Positions 53,341 through 61,669 of a stretch of 64,000 nt of DNA are shown in pieces. The notes beneath the pieces are model-generated. The model saw nothing but the letters and a program-made list of their open reading frames with translations, had not been told where the DNA came from and did no database searches. The DNA is from Lentisphaera profundi (GTDB lineage: Bacteria; Verrucomicrobiota; Lentisphaeria; Lentisphaerales; Lentisphaeraceae): assembly GCF_028728065.1 (NCBI RefSeq), contig NZ_CP117812.1:1302001-1366000 (forward strand), given 5' to 3'. Position 1 is the stretch's first letter; every line of letters starts with the position of its first letter. Position numbers and translations under genes: made by a program.

Positions 53341-54903
53341 ATGATTAATTCATTATTGTTCGCTAGTTCCTCAGGACTGAACGCGACGGATCATCCCCTG
53401 GGCTATTTGGCACTCGCGGTTTTCGTCTTATCATATTTGTGTGTAATTTTCGAAGAAATGCTTCATATGAAGAAGTCTAAACCTGTAATGCTAGCGGCTG
53501 GTTTAATTTGGATAATTGTAGGTATGATTATCTATAGTAAAACAGATGATACCCCCATCAAACAAGTGAGCGTTGAACATGTTCAAGTTATAGATAGTCA
53601 TACAGTAGTTAGTGACTCAAAGACGCTTAATTCTAATCATGATGATGCCCATAGAATAGAAGATGGATTAAAAGATTCAGTTCATGGTGATAATGAAGTT
53701 AAAGATTCAATTCATGGTGATAATGAAGTTAAAGGTTCAATTCATGGTGATGAAGTGGTGAAAACCGAACGAGAAGAGGCTTTCCATCATTATAACTTAG
53801 AAATAAAACATCTTTTGGTAGAGTTTTCCGAATTATTCTTTTTCTTATTTGTCGCAATGACTTTTATTCTCACGATGGAAGATCGAGGTGTTTTCCGAAT
53901 GTTACGTGCCTTTCTAGTCGGTAAAGGTTATAGCTATAGACAGTTGTTTTGGATTACCGGAGTGATTTCTTTTTTCCTTTCACCAATAGCAGATAACTTA
54001 ACAACAGCATTAATAATGGGTACAGTGGTATCTCGTATGGCTGATGGTAATAAAAAGTTTTTAATCCCAGCCTTTGTCAATATAGTTGTAGCCGCCAACT
54101 CAGGTGGAGCATTTTCTCCCTTCGGTGATATCACAACCTTAATGGTTTGGCAGGCAGGAAAAGTGACTTTCTTTGAGTTCTTTGCTTTATTTCTTCCTTC
54201 TGTAGTTAATTTCATTGTACCCGCAACTATTCTTTATTTCTTTGTTCCCAAAGAAAAACCTGCTCCACTTAAAGAAGAAGTTAAAGTTTACTATGGCGCA
54301 AAAACTGTCAGTATCTTATTTGTTGTGACCGTAATACTTTCTGTTACACTTCATAATTTTTTTCATATGCCTCCATTCTTGGGGATGATGACAGGTATGT
54401 CTTTCCTTCTGATTTATAATTACACTCAAATTATCCAGAATCGTGAAAAGCATAATGGTCAACCAGAAATCAACGTCTTTAAATATATTGAGAAAACAGA
54501 ATTCGATACATTATTTTTCTTTTTCGGAGTCATCTTCTGTATTGGTGGTTTAGCCTATATAGGTTATATCGATAAATTGGCATCTGTAATGTATGCAGCT
54601 GAAGATAAAACGGCTGCCAATGTTATTGCAGGACTTTTATCCGCAGTCATTGACAATATTCCTATGATGTTTGGCGTTCTTAAAATGGATCCCACAATGA
54701 GTCATTATCAATGGTTAATGATTACTTTAACTGCTGGTGTAGGTGGTTCAGTATTAGCCTTAGGTTCAGCAGCAGGAGTAGGCTTAATGGGAGTTGCCCG
54801 CGGTCAGTACACTTTCATGGCCCACTTAAAATACTCTTGGGTTGTAGTCATCGGCTACGCAGCGGCTGTTTATACACATTATTTAATAAATAGCGGCATG
54901 TAA
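53341..54903 (+). CDS. nhaD: NhaD-family Na+/H+ antiporter with a repeat-bearing loop
   Basis: 520 residues with about 12 membrane segments. NhaD signatures are VAANSGGAFSPFGDITTLMVWQAG (Asp in the transport site), ISFFLSPIADNLTTALIMG and LSAVIDNIPMMFGVL. The first two helices (about 15-65) are followed by a roughly 90-residue hydrophilic loop rich in His, Asp and Glu, with 10-residue repeats (about 111-140). It exchanges Na+ for H+ across the inner membrane, which fits a marine bacterium. The loop is unusual. It starts after AAGG, 448 bp from the previous gene, and is followed by a strong terminator. Confidence 0.88.
   Translation: MINSLLFASSSGLNATDHPLGYLALAVFVLSYLCVIFEEMLHMKKSKPVMLAAGLIWIIVGMIIYSKTDDTPIKQVSVEHVQVIDSHTVVSDSKTLNSNHDDAHRIEDGLKDSVHGDNEVKDSIHGDNEVKGSIHGDEVVKTEREEAFHHYNLEIKHLLVEFSELFFFLFVAMTFILTMEDRGVFRMLRAFLVGKGYSYRQLFWITGVISFFLSPIADNLTTALIMGTVVSRMADGNKKFLIPAFVNIVVAANSGGAFSPFGDITTLMVWQAGKVTFFEFFALFLPSVVNFIVPATILYFFVPKEKPAPLKEEVKVYYGAKTVSILFVVTVILSVTLHNFFHMPPFLGMMTGMSFLLIYNYTQIIQNREKHNGQPEINVFKYIEKTEFDTLFFFFGVIFCIGGLAYIGYIDKLASVMYAAEDKTAANVIAGLLSAVIDNIPMMFGVLKMDPTMSHYQWLMITLTAGVGGSVLALGSAAGVGLMGVARGQYTFMAHLKYSWVVVIGYAAAVYTHYLINSGM
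53671..53757 (+). repeat. 30-bp tandem repeat inside nhaD
   Basis: Nearly three in-frame 30-bp units (53671-53700, 53701-53730, 53731-53757) encode KDSVHGDNEV, KDSIHGDNEV and KGSIHGDEVV. The first two differ at one base; the third lacks one codon. Recent expansion in the hydrophilic loop is likely. Confidence 0.9.
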
Positions 54904-54916
54904 AACTTATCATTTC

Positions 54917-54953
54917 AAAAAAGCCCTGAGCAATATTGCTCAGGGCTTTTTTT
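54917..54953 (+). terminator. Rho-independent terminator after nhaD
   Basis: GCCCTGAGCAAT and ATTGCTCAGGGC (54923-54946) form a perfect 24-base palindrome with A6 before and T7 after. It lies 19 bp after the nhaD stop and can work in both directions. Confidence 0.92.
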
Positions 54954-55112
54954 GGATATGATTAGTCGTACAAGATCAAGTATTGAATTAACCTTGATTA
55001 AAGCTTTTAGAACCTTAGATATCTAAAATCAGTGTGTCTGGGAATAATGATATACCTAATCTTATGTTCTAAATTGAAGTATCTAAGTAGATCTTGTTTT
55101 TTAGGGACCCGT

Positions 55113-55406
55113 TTACGGTTTGTTTTGTTCCTCAGCTTTCATTTGGCGCTTCAAGTCATCCATTTTTCTATTGTGATTGATGACTTTTGAATCTTCATAT
55201 GTTTGCAAGTATTCTTCAGAAGGTGCCTTGTGAGGAGGATTCAATTCTTTATCGAGTTTTTGTCGCTCAATAGATCGAGCCGTTTTCTCAGCACGTTTTT
55301 CTTTTTCCTGTTGATACTTTGTGTGCGAAGAGTGATGACCACCACAACTGGAGATGACGATAAAAACTATAAAAGTACTAATGAGGGAAAGATCGATGAG
55401 TTTCAT
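55113..55406 (-). CDS. Small lipoprotein, charged helical body
   Basis: 97 residues starting after an AAGGAG ribosome-binding site. The signal ends with a lipobox-like FIVISSC, followed by a His/Ser-rich spacer (GGHHSSHTKY) and a Lys/Glu-rich helical body (EKEKRAEKTARSIERQK). No family recognised. It probably sits on the periplasmic face of a membrane. Single gene. Confidence 0.7.
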   Translation of the reverse strand: MKLIDLSLISTFIVFIVISSCGGHHSSHTKYQQEKEKRAEKTARSIERQKLDKELNPPHKAPSEEYLQTYEDSKVINHNRKMDDLKRQMKAEEQNKP

Positions 55407-55647
55407 AATAGACTCCTTTTTACTTTTGCTAACAATATGCTAAAGAATATTTGTTTCCTAGAATAAAATAAAGTTTATAGCTGTATTTAACTAATTATAA
55501 ACCTTGAGATTTCAGCTACTTTCTATGGGAGATATAAGTGGATTTTATCTATGAAAGGAAATATCGAGAAGTTTTTATATACGTATCGGTTTAAAAGTTT
55601 CTTTTTTCTTCTACTTTATAAAAATCAAAGTCAGATTATAAGTAAAT

Positions 55648-56220
55648 ATGAATGAGAATACACGATTAACTCTGCTAGAAAAAGTCCGCAATCAACACGA
55701 TGAAAAATCGTGGGGTGATTTCGTTGACACATATCGCCCCTTTATTTATTCTGTATGTAGAAAAATGAATGTAGCTCACTATGAAGCAGAAGAGCTAACT
55801 CAGGATATTTTATTGAAACTATGGGGAAAGCTACCTGAATTTCAATATGAAAAAAATGGTCGTTTTAGAGCTTGGTTATGCACTGTAACAGGCAATCAAG
55901 TTAAGAACTTTTTTCGTAGTCATCAGCGCCGCAATGAGCGTGATAAAAAATATTTTGACGAAAGTATTACAGATCCTGAAATAGAAAGTATCACAGAAGA
56001 GAGCTGGAAGAAGTATGCAGTATTGCGAGCGTTAGAGAATATACGTCCTTTATTTTCCGAAAAAGTTTTCGATATCTTTAACTTACTTCAGCAGGGAAAA
56101 ACTCGACCACAAGTGGCTGAATTAATGGATGTAAGCCCCAATCAAGTATCAGTCTACAAAGAGCGCGTTTTACGACGCTTGACTTCAGAAATCAGACGCT
56201 TAGATCAGGAATGGGGTTGA
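55648..56220 (+). CDS. ECF-type RNA polymerase sigma factor
   Basis: 190 residues. Region 2 has WGDFVDTYRPFIYSVCRKMN, EAEELTQDILLKLW and RFRAWLCTVTGNQVKNFFR; region 4 is VLRALENIRPLFSEKVFDIF followed by the helix-turn-helix TRPQVAELMDVSPNQVSVYK. No anti-sigma gene is adjacent. A Ser/Thr kinase gene converges on it 8 bp away, and kinase-linked ECF groups are known in PVC bacteria. It may respond to a signal relayed by that kinase or the MscS-containing operon; this is inference. Confidence 0.88.
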   Translation: MNENTRLTLLEKVRNQHDEKSWGDFVDTYRPFIYSVCRKMNVAHYEAEELTQDILLKLWGKLPEFQYEKNGRFRAWLCTVTGNQVKNFFRSHQRRNERDKKYFDESITDPEIESITEESWKKYAVLRALENIRPLFSEKVFDIFNLLQQGKTRPQVAELMDVSPNQVSVYKERVLRRLTSEIRRLDQEWG

Positions 56221-56228
56221 GTACTCTT

Positions 56229-58073
56229 TTAGTCGATTACCTTTAATGTGAAACCTAATTCCTTTTGTAAGTCGATGAGGCTTTGTTTTTGTGCTGTTTT
56301 TGAATCAATAGTTAGAGTTTTTAAATACTTCAATTCATTTAAGAAATCAAATTTAGAGATTTTACAGTGAGCAATATTTAAAGTCTCTAAAGGCATATTA
56401 TACAAAACATAAAAATGAGTTCTTACAGGTGAATAAGAAAGATCTAAACTCGTGAGTTTCATTTCTCTAGTGGGTTCCCATCTTCTCATTAGCTTATTGT
56501 GGGATAAGTCTAAGTGATGTTTTTCGTCAATTATTTCAAATTTTATATCTACTGAATCAATGGAGTTGTTGAGCATAATCATTTTTTGAATAATGGGTAT
56601 TTGTCCTTCATAATCTTTTATTTGTAAAACCTGTTCGCGAAAAAAACAATGCACTTGATGAAGGTCGATAGTAAATAAAGAATTAATTATTTTTATAGTT
56701 TCCACAGTGTCTAATTTATTTTGGTCCGAGTTCTTTATATCGACAAAATGTTGAGCTATTTCTAAAAGTTTATTATCTTTGTAGACTTCTCCTTTTTGTA
56801 GATATGTAATAGCTTTATTAAATTCTTGCCGGTAAAAATAAATCCGTCCATATGATGTGTAAATAGATTTTAATTGTTTTTTATTGAGTTTATTATGAGG
56901 AATCGAATCAAGTAGTTCTAGTGCGAGTGTACTCGTATGGGAACTAATGAGTTGGTTAGCTTGTCGAATAAAGTAATCAGCCCCCATAGAAGCAATTTTC
57001 ATACGGCTAGACTTTTCAATATCGTAAAGCTCTAGTGCATTCTCGGCTCTATCTCGTTCTGATGCAGTTTGTTTTTCTTTATTTTTAAGTGAATATACAT
57101 AGAAAATAGAGAGTACGGAAATGAGTATTAGACAGAGTAAAGAAGTAAAACTCAGTGCTTTATGTCTGATTAAAAAGAGTGTTATTTGTTTATTAATCGA
57201 AGCTGCTTCAGCTTTGGGTGCAAAGCCAGATAAATAAGCGCGAACATCATTGATTAATTCCGCACAATTATGATAGCGATGTTGATGATTGTGAGCCATC
57301 GCTTTAAGGCATATAGCCTCTAGTCCTAAAGGGGTCTGGTGATTGATTTCACGGGGTGCAGGAGCATCCTGAGTAGGGTTTTTTTGAGTGAGTATTTTAT
57401 AGAGCAGGGCGCCTAAGGAATAAATATCTTGACTAATACTGATCTCATCGCCAGCATGCTGTTCAGGTGACATGAAACCTGATGTTCCCTTACTAATGGG
57501 AGAAGTAAATTGTCCCAATTCTTGCTCGAGTAAGGAATTACTTAGTATTTGTGCTGAGCCCCAGTCTGAAACAAAAACTTCACCAAAGTCACCTAAAAGA
57601 ATATTGTCATCTTTGAGGTCCCTGTGTATAGCACCCTTTGAATGAGCGTAGTCCATCGCCTCGCAAATCTTAAGAAAAATTTCGATCAAAGTAAAAAGGT
57701 TATTCGCGGAGTCCGCAAGTAAATGACTAAGTTTTTTATGGGTGCAGAGCTTCATTGTGAAAAATGGAGTGCCATCTTGGCGATAGCCCAAATTATAGAC
57801 TTGAATAATATTAGGGTGCTGAAGCGAAGCATTTAGCCGTGCTTCTTCGAGAAAACTGCGCACTTGTTCTTTTGTCAAGTTTTCATTTGGCAGAGCGAGG
57901 GCAATAGAGCGCCCGCTACTTAAATCTAGTGCTTTGCGAATTGTTTTACTTGAGCCACAGCCGATATCTTCCATCTCGGTATAGCGATCTTCTGAGCTTT
58001 CATGACCGAGAGCAACATCAAATAAATCCGATGAGGTAGATTCTAGTTGTTTATAAAATTCTTCTGGGTTCAT
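56229..58073 (-). CDS. Membrane Ser/Thr kinase-like protein with TPR/LRR-like tail
   Basis: 614 residues. An N-terminal Hanks-type kinase domain (about 30-290): DIGCGSSKTIRKA P-loop region, HRDLKDDNILLG catalytic loop (about 146), DWG in place of DFG, GTSGFMSPEQHAG. The ATP-anchoring Lys of the VAIK strand is not seen (SIALALP), so activity is uncertain. One membrane helix (about 305-325) follows, then helical repeats (about 340-470) and leucine-rich-like repeats (LTSLDLSYS, LETLNIAHC, LKTLTID). Kinase inside, sensor-like tail outside is the usual topology. It is the third gene of an ATPase/MscS operon, 7 bp after MscS. Confidence 0.85.
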   Translation of the reverse strand: MNPEEFYKQLESTSSDLFDVALGHESSEDRYTEMEDIGCGSSKTIRKALDLSSGRSIALALPNENLTKEQVRSFLEEARLNASLQHPNIIQVYNLGYRQDGTPFFTMKLCTHKKLSHLLADSANNLFTLIEIFLKICEAMDYAHSKGAIHRDLKDDNILLGDFGEVFVSDWGSAQILSNSLLEQELGQFTSPISKGTSGFMSPEQHAGDEISISQDIYSLGALLYKILTQKNPTQDAPAPREINHQTPLGLEAICLKAMAHNHQHRYHNCAELINDVRAYLSGFAPKAEAASINKQITLFLIRHKALSFTSLLCLILISVLSIFYVYSLKNKEKQTASERDRAENALELYDIEKSSRMKIASMGADYFIRQANQLISSHTSTLALELLDSIPHNKLNKKQLKSIYTSYGRIYFYRQEFNKAITYLQKGEVYKDNKLLEIAQHFVDIKNSDQNKLDTVETIKIINSLFTIDLHQVHCFFREQVLQIKDYEGQIPIIQKMIMLNNSIDSVDIKFEIIDEKHHLDLSHNKLMRRWEPTREMKLTSLDLSYSPVRTHFYVLYNMPLETLNIAHCKISKFDFLNELKYLKTLTIDSKTAQKQSLIDLQKELGFTLKVID

Positions 58074-58080
58074 TTTGACT

Positions 58081-59166
58081 TTATTGGTTTCGGTGAAGAA
58101 TAGAAGGAGGCTGAATCTGCTGATCTTTGAAGGCTTTCATTATTCGTAAATTGAGATCGGTTTCAAATGCAGCTTCATATTGAGTATCCAAAACGTAAGC
58201 TTTGACGCGAACTCGGTAAGCCATATAACTCTCTATAATTACTTGTTTAACCAAGACGACTATAGGTTTTGGCAAGCATACATAATGACTACTAGAGGTC
58301 GCTTCATTAGCAATATTACATGCCGTTTCAATATCCTGATCTAGACCAATGTAAAAGTCGATAGTCATTTGCATGGATAGCTCACCATAGTTCCCGCAGA
58401 CGGTGACATCACTAAGGAATTTATTATTTGGAATCGTCACGGTATCATCAGTTAAAGTTTGCATACGTACAGAACGTAAACCGATGGCGGTTATATCACC
58501 ATACTGACCATCGAAAGTTATACGGTCACCGACCTGGAAGGGGCGATCAACCATGATCATTAAGCCCGCGATAAATGACGCTATTAAATCTTTTATAGCA
58601 AAGCCAAATGAAACCGCTAAAGTACCTCCAATAATGCTTAATAACTGCTCATTAATTCTGAAGCTTAGTAAAAACACAGTAATGGCGACGCCAACGTAAA
58701 TAAAGAACTGTGCAATTGTTTCGATTTTATGAAAGAGCATTCGTTTTTGAGGTATTTGGAGACTGAAGCGTTCAACTAATCGATGCATTAAGCGAAGAAT
58801 CATAATCGTCAAAATAATTAGCGTTAAAGAAAAAATAACTCCACTGATTCTCACAAAGCGGGTAACTTTACTTAAGCTCAATTCACTGGCTTCATCAGCG
58901 CTGGCGGCTATCGTTTTCTTGATTATTTCTGAAGATTCATTTAATGCTTTTATTGGTTGAGAAGACTCAGAGTCAAGATCTGAATCTTTGATCTCCTTAT
59001 TTTCAATACTTGAGGTTGTGGATGATGACTTTACTTGATCTTTTTTTAGTTCTGAAGAAGCTTCTTCAGCTTGAGAAAAACCATCCTTTTGAACGGGTAC
59101 TTGAGCTTTAAGATCAGAAAGAGAAAAAAAGAGAAAAATAGTGCTGAGAAATAAAATATATCGCAT
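58081..59166 (-). CDS. MscS-family mechanosensitive channel
   Basis: 361 residues. A signal peptide (about 1-22) and an acidic Ser-rich stretch precede three membrane segments, ending in the pore helix LLSIIGGTLAVSFGFAIKDLIASF. The conserved MscS domain follows: IAGLMIMVDRPFQVGDRITFDGQYGDI and LTDDTVTIPNNKFL, then the cytoplasmic cage. It releases osmolytes on membrane tension. It lies between an ATPase-containing membrane protein (5 bp gap) and a kinase-like protein (7 bp gap), an unusual operon partner set. Confidence 0.9.
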   Translation of the reverse strand: MRYILFLSTIFLFFSLSDLKAQVPVQKDGFSQAEEASSELKKDQVKSSSTTSSIENKEIKDSDLDSESSQPIKALNESSEIIKKTIAASADEASELSLSKVTRFVRISGVIFSLTLIILTIMILRLMHRLVERFSLQIPQKRMLFHKIETIAQFFIYVGVAITVFLLSFRINEQLLSIIGGTLAVSFGFAIKDLIASFIAGLMIMVDRPFQVGDRITFDGQYGDITAIGLRSVRMQTLTDDTVTIPNNKFLSDVTVCGNYGELSMQMTIDFYIGLDQDIETACNIANEATSSSHYVCLPKPIVVLVKQVIIESYMAYRVRVKAYVLDTQYEAAFETDLNLRIMKAFKDQQIQPPSILHRNQ

Positions 59167-59171
59167 AATGA

Positions 59172-61583
59172 TTATTTAGATAAAAGGTGTTGACGTTGAA
59201 GGATGGTGATAATGGGTCTGAACCAACGAATTGAAATGTGATAAAATTCATTGTGTTCTTCGATAAAACCATGAAACAGTAAAAGGTGAATACAGTCATC
59301 GACGAGAGATTTTTTTTCTGCAGATGAGAGCCTTAGATCTTCTTTATTAGTAGAGCCCATTTGAACAATACTGCGTAACACAAAGTAAGTTAAGGCTGGC
59401 ATGGATTCTAGCTCAGCCAAAGAAGGCGGATTAAATAAGCGAACTTCTATTTTGTCGGAGTTTTTTTGCTTGTATAGTGATAAGTTAAAACAATAAAGCG
59501 CAACACTAGGGTTACCCTCAGAGTAATCATTAAGTATACGATAGTAACTGAGGTCCTTTTTTCTACGGCCGTCAATCTGTGGACCATCAAGATGACGTGG
59601 AATAACTAAGCCTTGAAAAGAGATGCTATGACCTTGCTCCTTAATCCTGGATGAAATCATTGTTTTTAATTGATGTATTTCCCACTTAGGAAGCTTTGTA
59701 ACTGATTCAAAAAGTATTTTTTTAGCTCGGACTCTTTTTAAAAACTGCCAGGCTTCACTGTCAATAGAGACAATCCACCTAATAGATTCTTGTTCTTTTC
59801 TAATTAATTTGATAAAATCATCGATGACTTCTATGCCGCCAATCTGAGCTTTTTGCACTAAATGGATGTCATCAATGAAAATCACTGCTTTTTGGATCTT
59901 ATTTTCTTTAGATTCTTTGATGAAGCTCTTCATGTTATCAATAAAATCATTGTTATTGGATCTGGTGCATGAGTAGAATTTTGATTGATAACCTTCGTTC
60001 AATTTTTTTTGTAAACGTTGCAGAAAAATAGTTTTTCCTAAGCCGCGTTCACCGCAAATTAGGTTCAAGCCCGTAGGGATTTCCTTTTCGCTAAATTGTT
60101 TCAGTTCATCTAAAGCATATTCTTCAATAATAGAAGAATGATTTGTGGAGCTATACATTTGATGGTCGATGAGGGTTAGCCCTTTTTCCTCTTCCATAAC
60201 AGTCGTTTTTAAAGAAAGAAAAGAAGCCATCATTGGACGAAATATACTGATACTGGAAACGAGAATCAATAGCCACTGGAAGGATCCCTTGATAAAGAAG
60301 TAAATAACCCCGATTGCTACTGTTAGCTCAGTATTTATTTTTCCTTGGCTTCTTGCTTTGAGTTTTTTAATAAAAAAGGTTTCATCCTGAATATCATCAA
60401 GCATTTTAAGAATACTGAGTTTCCATGCACGTAAAACAAAATAGAAGGCGGCTACTAAGAGGCTTACCAAAAACCAATAAAGCCATGATTGAATCACCCA
60501 ACAACCAGTCAATGAATTCTCCGCAAGTCTTTTGATAATCAGCGTAAAGGCTATATAAAAAGCAAATATACGTAAAGTTTTCTCTCTTAATTCGGGATGA
60601 TCTTCTTGATTAAAAACATAGTTCCTTCTATATGCCATCGCGTGACAGACTTGCACTGCTAAACGTGTGAATACATAGACGTAAAATATATTGATGTACA
60701 TTTTTATGTCAGGGTAGGTGAAGACCGTATATATCGGAGATGATATGACATATACCATTAGGATTCGTTTAATCGCTGGACTCAATCTATTTGAGTACCA
60801 TAATAAAGCAGATGGATGTTTTTGTTCTTTATTTCCAATCCATTTCAACCATGATTTTAATAGATAAATTAAAAAAAGTGATTTTAAAATGGCTCCAATG
60901 AGAGGCAATGGAGAAGTTGTTAAGTCTGTAATAGATTTTTTGAAACGCTTTTTTAAAGTGAGGTAATAAAACTTTAGTTCGAGAGCCAGTTCATTTAATT
61001 CACTACGTAATTTTAGAATTGAATAAGCATTAAAATTGTTTAGTGAATGGATATTGATTTTCTTAGTTTCCTGGAAGCAGTAATCACGTGAGGATTGAGC
61101 TTGATTGAGTGCAACCACTAAACTATGAAAGACCTCTTGGTATTTTATAGCTGTCTCATCAAAGTTCTGATTGAGCTCTTTAGCTTGTTTGCGCTCATCT
61201 TGATAGGATGAATGGACTTGTTTTGATAGTTTTAAGATTTGTACAATGGCATCTTCAATTTTAGGTAGAGTTTGTTCCGCCACTTCTAAGGAGGCATTAT
61301 TGAGTAATTGTAGTTTTTTAAGTGCTGAAATCTGAGCTTCTAGCTCAAAAGTTAAAACCTTTAATTGTTTAGATTGAGAATGAAAAATCTCCAGCTTCGT
61401 TATTTTTGGTGTAGGTTCTTTTTTTTCTATAGATGTATCAATTTCATTCTCGTCTGAAGTGACTTCATCAGGATTTACATTCTCCACTATATTATTAGTG
61501 GGCGCATCCGATGAGGGATTGAGCTCTTGGCTTAAAGGTGAGAATGTTATAAAAAAAAGAATAAAACTAAACAGTACTTTCAC
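59172..61583 (-). CDS. Large membrane protein with coiled coil and C-terminal P-loop ATPase
   Basis: 803 residues starting with GTG at 61583 after AGGAG. A signal peptide is followed by a long coiled-coil region (about 50-200), several membrane segments (about 215-460; e.g. LIGAILKSLFLIYLL, WLYWFLVSLLVAAFYFVL) and a C-terminal AAA-like domain (about 490-800). Walker A is CGERGLGKTIFLQ (about 510) and Walker B is KAVIFIDDIHLV (about 563). A winged-helix-like tail follows (ADDCIHLLLFHGFIEE-like segment). It resembles NTPases of the STAND/KAP type, but membrane anchoring with an N-terminal coiled coil is unusual. It is first in an operon with MscS and a kinase-like gene. Confidence 0.75.
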   Translation of the reverse strand: MKVLFSFILFFITFSPLSQELNPSSDAPTNNIVENVNPDEVTSDENEIDTSIEKKEPTPKITKLEIFHSQSKQLKVLTFELEAQISALKKLQLLNNASLEVAEQTLPKIEDAIVQILKLSKQVHSSYQDERKQAKELNQNFDETAIKYQEVFHSLVVALNQAQSSRDYCFQETKKINIHSLNNFNAYSILKLRSELNELALELKFYYLTLKKRFKKSITDLTTSPLPLIGAILKSLFLIYLLKSWLKWIGNKEQKHPSALLWYSNRLSPAIKRILMVYVISSPIYTVFTYPDIKMYINIFYVYVFTRLAVQVCHAMAYRRNYVFNQEDHPELREKTLRIFAFYIAFTLIIKRLAENSLTGCWVIQSWLYWFLVSLLVAAFYFVLRAWKLSILKMLDDIQDETFFIKKLKARSQGKINTELTVAIGVIYFFIKGSFQWLLILVSSISIFRPMMASFLSLKTTVMEEEKGLTLIDHQMYSSTNHSSIIEEYALDELKQFSEKEIPTGLNLICGERGLGKTIFLQRLQKKLNEGYQSKFYSCTRSNNNDFIDNMKSFIKESKENKIQKAVIFIDDIHLVQKAQIGGIEVIDDFIKLIRKEQESIRWIVSIDSEAWQFLKRVRAKKILFESVTKLPKWEIHQLKTMISSRIKEQGHSISFQGLVIPRHLDGPQIDGRRKKDLSYYRILNDYSEGNPSVALYCFNLSLYKQKNSDKIEVRLFNPPSLAELESMPALTYFVLRSIVQMGSTNKEDLRLSSAEKKSLVDDCIHLLLFHGFIEEHNEFYHISIRWFRPIITILQRQHLLSK

Positions 61584-61669
61584 GTCAGCTCCTATCAGGC
61601 TGTTTAAAATATATATAATAAATTAGTGTTAGATTTAAAGACTCACTTAAGTGAAACTCGATTGTTACG

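Noticed and set aside
53671-53757. Possible CRISPR-like repeat
   Set aside because: Units are adjacent with no spacers, are in frame and lie in the coding region of the antiporter.
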